Shown here in pieces: positions 5,503-9,444 of a stretch of DNA of 9,444 bases (positions are counted from its first letter, which is position 1; every line of letters begins with the position of its first letter). The translations under genes were made by a program, and so were the position numbers. Below the pieces are notes generated by a model. That model saw nothing but the letters and a program-made list of their open reading frames with translations, was not told where the DNA came from and ran no database searches. The DNA comes from Candidatus Saccharibacteria bacterium UBA4727 (GTDB lineage: Bacteria; Patescibacteriota; Saccharimonadia; Saccharimonadales; Saccharimonadaceae): NCBI GenBank assembly GCA_002404195.1, contig DHJF01000042.1:1-9444 (forward strand), read 5' to 3'.

Positions 5503-6243
5503 ATGCCTGCTATGCACAGCAAGCGCGCCGACTGGCGGGCTATTACTAATAAGGTATTTGCGACGGTGCTATTTTTGGCCGGTGTTTTCATTTTGTTTGT
5601 AGCATTGAATCCAACGACGAATGCTGGCGCTGTGGCACAGGGGATGCCGGTCGCTTCATCATCTCCGATGATGTCGCAGACACCTCCTGCTCCAAGCATG
5701 ATGCCGTCGCCAACCCCGACCCTCACGGTTAAAAAGCCGGAGGAGCCAGCCATCCCCACTAAGGCAGTGCCCCTGCGTCTTGTTGTTGCTTCGGCAGCAA
5801 TAGATACACCGATTTCTGAGCTGCCGATGACGGCGGAGCAGGTTGCGAGTCGGGATTTTATTCCGCCTCAAAATCCACAGGGCTACTCAGTAAATCTGTT
5901 TGATATGCCTGGTCGTGATTCAACTGACCTGTCATTAATCGTTGGCCATGGCTGCGCCGGTATTCCGGAGTGCGCGATGCAAGATTGGCAATTTAGCCGC
6001 CTGAGTGACCCCACGTTGGTACACGTCGGGACGGCTATCTCCGTCTACACTGCCAACGGACAGGTTTGCTCAACGGTGACACGAGTCGTTGCCTATGACT
6101 ATAGCGATGCCGCAGGGCAGGCAACAATCTTTGGGGGCCAGGGAGACAGGAAACCGGGTGAGATAGTCCTCGCGGCCTGTTATACGCAGGATATCCACGG
6201 GAAAAACATTTTTGTGATTTCCTCGATCCATCCCTGCGGGTGA
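5503..6243 (+). CDS. Sortase-like membrane-anchored protein (atypical class)
   Basis: Sortases are membrane-anchored cysteine transpeptidases that attach surface proteins to the cell wall or link pilins. This 246-residue protein has a basic N-terminus, one membrane segment (about 18-36), a Pro/Ser/Met/Thr-rich linker (about 37-88) and a sortase-like domain (about 89-246). The domain contains LRLVVASAAIDTPI, the histidine motif IVGH149 followed by FSRLSDPTLVHVGT, and a cysteine at C226 in IVLAACY where the TLxTC motif is expected. The usual catalytic arginine a few residues on is not seen: the segment reads HGKNIFVIS, with K234/N235 at that place. Extra cysteines (C151, C157, C189, C245) might form disulfides. 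AAAGGAG lies 7 nt before the ATG. No LPxTG substrate is encoded here. The fold call is fairly confident; activity and class are not. Confidence 0.75.
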   Translation: MPAMHSKRADWRAITNKVFATVLFLAGVFILFVALNPTTNAGAVAQGMPVASSSPMMSQTPPAPSMMPSPTPTLTVKKPEEPAIPTKAVPLRLVVASAAIDTPISELPMTAEQVASRDFIPPQNPQGYSVNLFDMPGRDSTDLSLIVGHGCAGIPECAMQDWQFSRLSDPTLVHVGTAISVYTANGQVCSTVTRVVAYDYSDAAGQATIFGGQGDRKPGEIVLAACYTQDIHGKNIFVISSIHPCG

Positions 6244-6248
6244 GTAGT

Positions 6249-6307
6249 TGAAAAGTCCTAGGGGCGGAACAACTGAGCGAAAGCCCAGTTGTTCCGCCCA
6301 CTTTTCA
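6249..6307. terminator. Convergent-gene hairpin terminator
   Basis: A perfect 14-bp GC-rich stem pairs 6262-6275 (GGGCGGAACAACTG) with 6286-6299, capped by an inner GC-GAAA-GC tetraloop hairpin (6277-6284). A further 7-bp outer stem pairs 6249-6255 (TGAAAAG) with 6301-6307 (CTTTTCA) across a small internal loop. T runs are short (CTTTT on either strand). It lies between the converging sortase-like gene and ychF, so it most likely ends both transcripts. Confidence 0.8.
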
Positions 6308-6310
6308 TAT

Positions 6311-7387
6311 CTAGACGTTAAAACGGAACTCGACGACGTCACCGGGTTGCATGATATATTCTTTTCCTTCAGTGCGCATTTTGCCAGCACTCTTGGCGGC
6401 CACTTCGGAACCGGCGGCGATTAAATCGTCAAAATCAACCACTTGAGCAGCGATAAAGCCACGTTCGAAATCGGTGTGAATCACGCCGGCGGCTTGCGGT
6501 GCGGTGGCCCCTTTTTTTACTGTCCAGGCGCGGACTTCTTTTGGCCCAGCGGTGAGGTAACTTTGTAGGCCGAGCGTATCATAGGCGGCATGAATCATTT
6601 GCAGGAGGCCTGTTTCTTTGACGCCGTAGCTTTCCAGTAGTTCACTGGCGTCTTCTTCGGTCAGTCCTTTGATTTCTTCTTCTAGTTTGGCGCACACAAA
6701 AAGTGTTCGCGCTGGAGCGACGAGGGCGCTCAGCTCGGTCTTTTTGGCTTCATCTATGAGCGTGTCCTCGCTGACGTTAAAAGTGTAGATGACTGGCTTG
6801 GCGGTGAGGAGGTGGAGGTCGTCAATGTATTCCATTTTGAGGTCGGGCAGGGCAGATAGTAGCGTGCCGGCTTTGAGGTGGTCGAGCAGCGATTGCAGAT
6901 AATCGGCCGTGGCACGAAGGGCTGGCTTGGCCTTGGCCTCTTTAGCGATTTTTGGCAGACGCGTTTCGATGGTTTGCATGTCGGCCAGGATTAATTCGGT
7001 GTTAATGACTTCGATATCGTCGCGCGGGTCAATTTTATCGGCAACGTGAATGACATCGCCGCCTTCGAAGGCGCGCACGATGTGGATAATCGCGTCGCAC
7101 TGACGGATGTTGGCGAGGAACTTATTACCAAGACCTTCGCCTTTGCTGGCGCCAGCCACTAGGCCGGCGATATCCACAAAGGTAACCGTCGCCGGCAAAA
7201 GTTTGGTCGAGCCGTACAGGTCGGCCAGTTTCTGCAAACGATTGTCCGGCACGGGCACGATACCAGTATTTGGCTCAATTGTCGCAAAGGGGTAATTGGC
7301 CGCCAAGATATCATTGTTAGTGAGGGCGTTGAATAGGGTTGATTTGCCGACATTGGGAAGGCCGACGATACCGATTGAGAGACTCAT
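6311..7387 (-). CDS. ychF: Redox-responsive ribosome-associated ATPase YchF (Obg-like)
   Basis: YchF/Ola1 is a TRAFAC-class P-loop protein that hydrolyses ATP rather than GTP and binds ribosomes. The 358-residue protein is full length. G1 is GLPNVGKS (9-16), G3 is DIAG (72-75) followed by GASKGEGLGNKFL, and the nucleotide-specificity motif is NVSE (204-207), the NxxE form linked to ATP use. H114 matches the proposed catalytic histidine of E. coli YchF. The TGS domain (about 274-358) includes HTDFERGFIAAQV, AGKMRTEGKEYI and ends VVEFRFNV. The ATG at 7387 gives the standard MSLSIGIVGLPN start. A TTG two codons upstream is in frame but unnecessary. The predicted transcription start lies a few bases before the ATG with no Shine-Dalgarno, so translation may be leaderless. 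The gene is divergent from the 609-residue gene. Confidence 0.97.
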   Translation of the reverse strand: MSLSIGIVGLPNVGKSTLFNALTNNDILAANYPFATIEPNTGIVPVPDNRLQKLADLYGSTKLLPATVTFVDIAGLVAGASKGEGLGNKFLANIRQCDAIIHIVRAFEGGDVIHVADKIDPRDDIEVINTELILADMQTIETRLPKIAKEAKAKPALRATADYLQSLLDHLKAGTLLSALPDLKMEYIDDLHLLTAKPVIYTFNVSEDTLIDEAKKTELSALVAPARTLFVCAKLEEEIKGLTEEDASELLESYGVKETGLLQMIHAAYDTLGLQSYLTAGPKEVRAWTVKKGATAPQAAGVIHTDFERGFIAAQVVDFDDLIAAGSEVAAKSAGKMRTEGKEYIMQPGDVVEFRFNV

Positions 7388-7395
7388 ATACAACT

Positions 7396-7426
7396 ATTGT
7401 ATCATAACAGGGGTAGATATTGACAA
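7396..7426 (-). promoter_or_regulatory. ychF promoter
   Basis: On the minus strand an extended -10, TGATACAAT (7404-7396), has a 5/6 hexamer. TTGTCA (7426-7421, 5/6) is a possible -35 with a 19-bp spacer. Predicted transcription begins near 7389, about 2 nt before the ATG at 7387, and no ribosome binding site exists. The -35 overlaps the -35 of the opposite-strand promoter. Confidence 0.5.
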
Positions 7427-7448
7427 AATGGTATTATTTTGCTATTGT
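7420..7448 (+). promoter_or_regulatory. Promoter of the 609-residue gene
   Basis: A perfect TTGACA (7420-7425), a 17-bp spacer and the extended -10 TGCTATTGT (7440-7448) form the best promoter in the window. The predicted start near 7455 leaves a leader of about 22 nt before the ATG at 7477. The open frame reaching back to TTG 7420 translates this promoter into a hydrophobic pseudo-signal, so that longer start is rejected. Confidence 0.7.
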
Positions 7449-7476
7449 ACTACTAGTCAAGTTAACAAAAAAAACA

Positions 7477-9306
7477 ATGCCCGAAACACTAAAACAAAAT
7501 CCACTAGTAAATCCAAATCAATTGCCACCCGAACAAAGTGGTACCATACCCGCTATTGGTCGGATTGGCCTATCGGGAGTTGAGGTATCAGCAGGCCACT
7601 TCTATGACAGTGATGAGCAGTTTATAGGTAGGACTCCTGACGGCGAACACAGAATTATCATTAATTCAGCTTCTGAAAAAGGCGCTACAAAGAAAGAAGT
7701 AATTGGTGTCGGCAAAGACGTTGAGGCTGCATTATATGACAGTCTTAATAAAATGCGAACCCTAGAAACGGTACGTACTCGTTCGCTGGCGCACATTGAG
7801 ATGACTGACACGTCATTTGCTAGTTTTACGACTCTTGAACACTACAATCCGAAAGTAGCGCCAAGTCGTGAAACGTACCCTGTACCAGACTGCTTGGAAG
7901 CGACACTTACTGACAGTGGAAACGGCAATCACACTTACCGCAATACGGTAGAGAAGGAAGGATGGCAAACAGAGCTACGCACTGTCCTTGCTGACTATCT
8001 TCAAAACGACACAGGTGGCCAACAGCTAGTAGAAAGCCTAAAAATTCGGTCTTTAAGCCACCTAACTCCCGAACAAGCGGTAAAACTTAGTGCTGCATTT
8101 GTGCAAAACGTATCAAGGTACACCAAAGAAGACGTAGGCTCAAAAGATTTAACGAGAGCTGACCAGTCAACCGCTTCTGAGTTATTAAGAGAAGGTATAG
8201 CTAACAGAAAAGACCCTAATTGGAAGGGCAATGGTGTATGTAGAAACGTAGCCTCTAACGTAAAGGCAGTTTTTGAATCGCTCAAGGCAACACAAACCGA
8301 GCTAAGTATGCTGAATAACACTTATGCTGTTTATGGTGCTGGTGTAGACGGAGCGGGTTACGCAGACTCAAGAGCAGACGGGTTTACTACAAGTCTCGGC
8401 GACAGGAGCGGTCACGCTTGGAATACCTTTGTAACTGTAGACAAAGAAGGGTCGGCTGTGTCTACTATCATTGACGCAACTTGGGCGTTAGACAAAGATG
8501 CAGGTTCAGCTATTAAGCATTTAGACCGAACTGAAGTCCGAGCTGTCGGGCAACTTATGCAGTTGTTTGAAAAGAGTGAGGTGAAAACAGAAGCGTTTGT
8601 CGGACTGACTGACTACGTTCAAAGGTTAATCAGAAACACTGCTGTTAATCGCCAGCTCAGTGAGTCTGGACGTGAGGGCATTCGCGAGTCTGCTACGACT
8701 GAGTATCTTAAAGCTGCTGCACAGCTGCCAGAAATACCCGAAGATTTCAACCTGCCAGACGCTATTGTAAGTAGTGCTTATCGGTTAAGAGGTAAGTTAG
8801 AACACGAAGAAGTCGCAACACTGTTTGCATTAGATAAAGCAAGCGGTGGTTTTGAGCAAGAACGCATCAAGGCAGTTATCGCTGGTTATGATAATAAGAG
8901 AGAAGTTAATTTGCCCGATTGGAAAAGTGCCGAAAACTTGATATTTGGTGATGAAGACTTACAGGAATTAGCATTTGATGCAGTTGGTGAGCAACGTGTT
9001 GCACATCTCTCTGAGCAAAGCGGTGCGTTTCGTGCGCGATTACGTGAAAGTCGTCGTGAAACATTACCTCCATTTAATGCCTCGGAACGACCAGCAGACG
9101 CTAAAGAACTCAGTCACTTTGCAAGTAAGAATGGTATACATGACAGAGACCCTAAGATGATTATGAGGCGGTTACACGGCACTCTTAAGCGGGTTACAGG
9201 TGATGATAATGTGTACGAGGCAATCGTAGCTGGACGAACTGATTACGACCTTGCAAAGAACTTCGGCACTATTGTGAAAGCCTTGCGTAGTAAGCCTAAG
9301 AGCTAG
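7477..9306 (+). CDS. Large protein with a transglutaminase-like Cys-His-Asp core, function unknown
   Basis: I do not recognise the 609-residue protein as a whole. A central segment (about 240-345) looks like a transglutaminase-like cysteine enzyme: GNGVC255RNVASNVKAVFESL (Cys at the start of a helix), SGHAW with H313, and IIDATW with D333, the order, spacing and aromatic neighbours of the Cys-His-Asp triad in that superfamily. Such folds act as proteases, peptidoglycan-linked amidases or acyltransferases; which applies here cannot be told. The N-terminal part (1-240) and helical, charged C-terminal part (345-609) are unassigned. No signal peptide or membrane segment follows the chosen ATG, so it looks cytoplasmic unless exported differently. 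The ATG at 7477 lacks a Shine-Dalgarno but has an A-rich leader. The gene appears more AT-rich than the upstream genes (by eye), hinting at separate origin. It has its own strong promoter. Confidence 0.8.
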   Translation: MPETLKQNPLVNPNQLPPEQSGTIPAIGRIGLSGVEVSAGHFYDSDEQFIGRTPDGEHRIIINSASEKGATKKEVIGVGKDVEAALYDSLNKMRTLETVRTRSLAHIEMTDTSFASFTTLEHYNPKVAPSRETYPVPDCLEATLTDSGNGNHTYRNTVEKEGWQTELRTVLADYLQNDTGGQQLVESLKIRSLSHLTPEQAVKLSAAFVQNVSRYTKEDVGSKDLTRADQSTASELLREGIANRKDPNWKGNGVCRNVASNVKAVFESLKATQTELSMLNNTYAVYGAGVDGAGYADSRADGFTTSLGDRSGHAWNTFVTVDKEGSAVSTIIDATWALDKDAGSAIKHLDRTEVRAVGQLMQLFEKSEVKTEAFVGLTDYVQRLIRNTAVNRQLSESGREGIRESATTEYLKAAAQLPEIPEDFNLPDAIVSSAYRLRGKLEHEEVATLFALDKASGGFEQERIKAVIAGYDNKREVNLPDWKSAENLIFGDEDLQELAFDAVGEQRVAHLSEQSGAFRARLRESRRETLPPFNASERPADAKELSHFASKNGIHDRDPKMIMRRLHGTLKRVTGDDNVYEAIVAGRTDYDLAKNFGTIVKALRSKPKS

Positions 9307-9382
9307 GGTTCAACAACTCTTTAATGACTTTGGCGACATATTTATCTGAGTAACCTCGTCCACCTTGATCAGTCGGTCGCAT
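9296..9382 (-). CDS. Possible small ORF or gene 3' remnant, 28 aa
   Basis: On the minus strand an ATG at 9382 opens MRPTDQGGRGYSDKYVAK and continues to a TAG at 9296-9298, overlapping the end of the 609-residue gene tail to tail by 11 nt. The frame is open for eight more codons upstream, to a TAA at 9409-9407, without a start. The residue pattern (Gly-rich turn, then a helix VAKVIKELL) looks protein-like rather than random, but there is no ribosome binding site. It could be the 3' end of a degraded gene. No family is recognised. Confidence 0.25.
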   Translation of the reverse strand: MRPTDQGGRGYSDKYVAKVIKELLNPSS

Positions 9383-9411
9383 AGTCAGTTTTAGCTCAAA
9401 AGGTAGTTATG

Positions 9412-9444
9412 TTACAGACTCACTATGCCGATAGATAGACTCAT
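9412..9444 (-). pseudogene. Second ychF-like 5' end, cut short by a stop
   Basis: Read on the minus strand, the last 33 bases of the window give ATG, nine further codons and TAA: MSLSIGIVSL. The first eight residues are identical to those of the intact YchF at 7387 (MSLSIGIVGL), and the tenth also matches. In the first 24 bases all five nucleotide differences fall at third codon positions. The frame then stops, so in this window it is a truncated or displaced ychF start. It may extend upstream beyond the window, and a chance match cannot be excluded from ten residues. Confidence 0.4.

Noticed and set aside
5463..5549. 28-codon upstream ORF overlapping the sortase start
   Set aside because: It has only a weak purine stretch as RBS, and it spans the real AAAGGAG. 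Nothing in its sequence looks protein-like enough to claim regulation.
6035..6390. Minus-strand open frames under the sortase-like gene and ychF end
   Set aside because: They are shadows of real genes, cross the strong terminator hairpin and show no family features.
7420..7476. Longer start (TTG 7420) giving the 609-residue protein a hydrophobic signal-like N-terminus
   Set aside because: The segment is the promoter itself (TTGACA, 17 bp, TGCTATTGT), so it cannot be transcribed from that promoter, and it has no ribosome binding site.
8001..8321. 106-codon minus-strand frame inside the 609-residue gene
   Set aside because: It lies antisense to a well-supported coding region containing the Cys motif, with no RBS or recognisable domain.
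1..9444. CRISPR arrays, tRNA or rRNA genes, insertion sequences
   Set aside because: No regularly spaced repeats, cloverleaf sequences, rRNA signatures, transposase genes or terminal inverted repeats were seen on either strand.

Overview
The window reads as a piece of a Candidatus Saccharibacteria (TM7, Patescibacteria/CPR) chromosome. The clues are the compact layout, the order rpsF-ssb-rpsR-efp-tlyA next to ftsK and ychF, the family-typical YchF and FtsK sequences, small surface proteins with single N-terminal anchors, and the roughly even base composition. TGA acts as a normal stop (the sortase-like gene ends with it), so this is not a lineage that reads UGA as glycine. The lineage call is inference from remembered family sequences, not from a search.

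Layout. Bases 2-553 hold the 3' end of ftsK (DNA translocase), converging on a small unrecognised gene (651-1004, minus) across a dense bidirectional terminator whose arms are arranged as in an H-type pseudoknot. After a promoter that contains a perfect DnaA-box sequence comes rpsF-ssb-rpsR (1216-2243), each gene with a good Shine-Dalgarno. A long extended hairpin separates rpsR from efp-tlyA (2334-3649). Next are two envelope genes: a membrane-anchored PBP/class A beta-lactamase-like serine hydrolase (3675-5414) and an anchored sortase-like protein (5503-6243). The latter converges on ychF (6311-7387, minus) at a strong hairpin. ychF and a 609-residue protein (7477-9306) diverge from promoters with overlapping -35 elements.

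Roles. The first half is housekeeping: chromosome segregation, ribosomal proteins S6/S18 with SSB, translation through polyproline (EF-P) and rRNA 2'-O-methylation (TlyA). The hydrolase and sortase-like gene form a cell-surface pair. YchF is a conserved ribosome-associated ATPase.

The least explained part is the right end. The 609-residue protein has what looks like an intact transglutaminase-like Cys-His-Asp triad (C255, H313, D333) inside large flanks I do not recognise, and its base composition looks more AT-rich than its neighbours. Just past it, the last 33 bases on the minus strand encode ten residues matching the YchF N-terminus at nine positions (first eight consecutive) before a stop, which suggests a second ychF 5' end or a remnant, so this gene may sit in an insertion at the ychF start.
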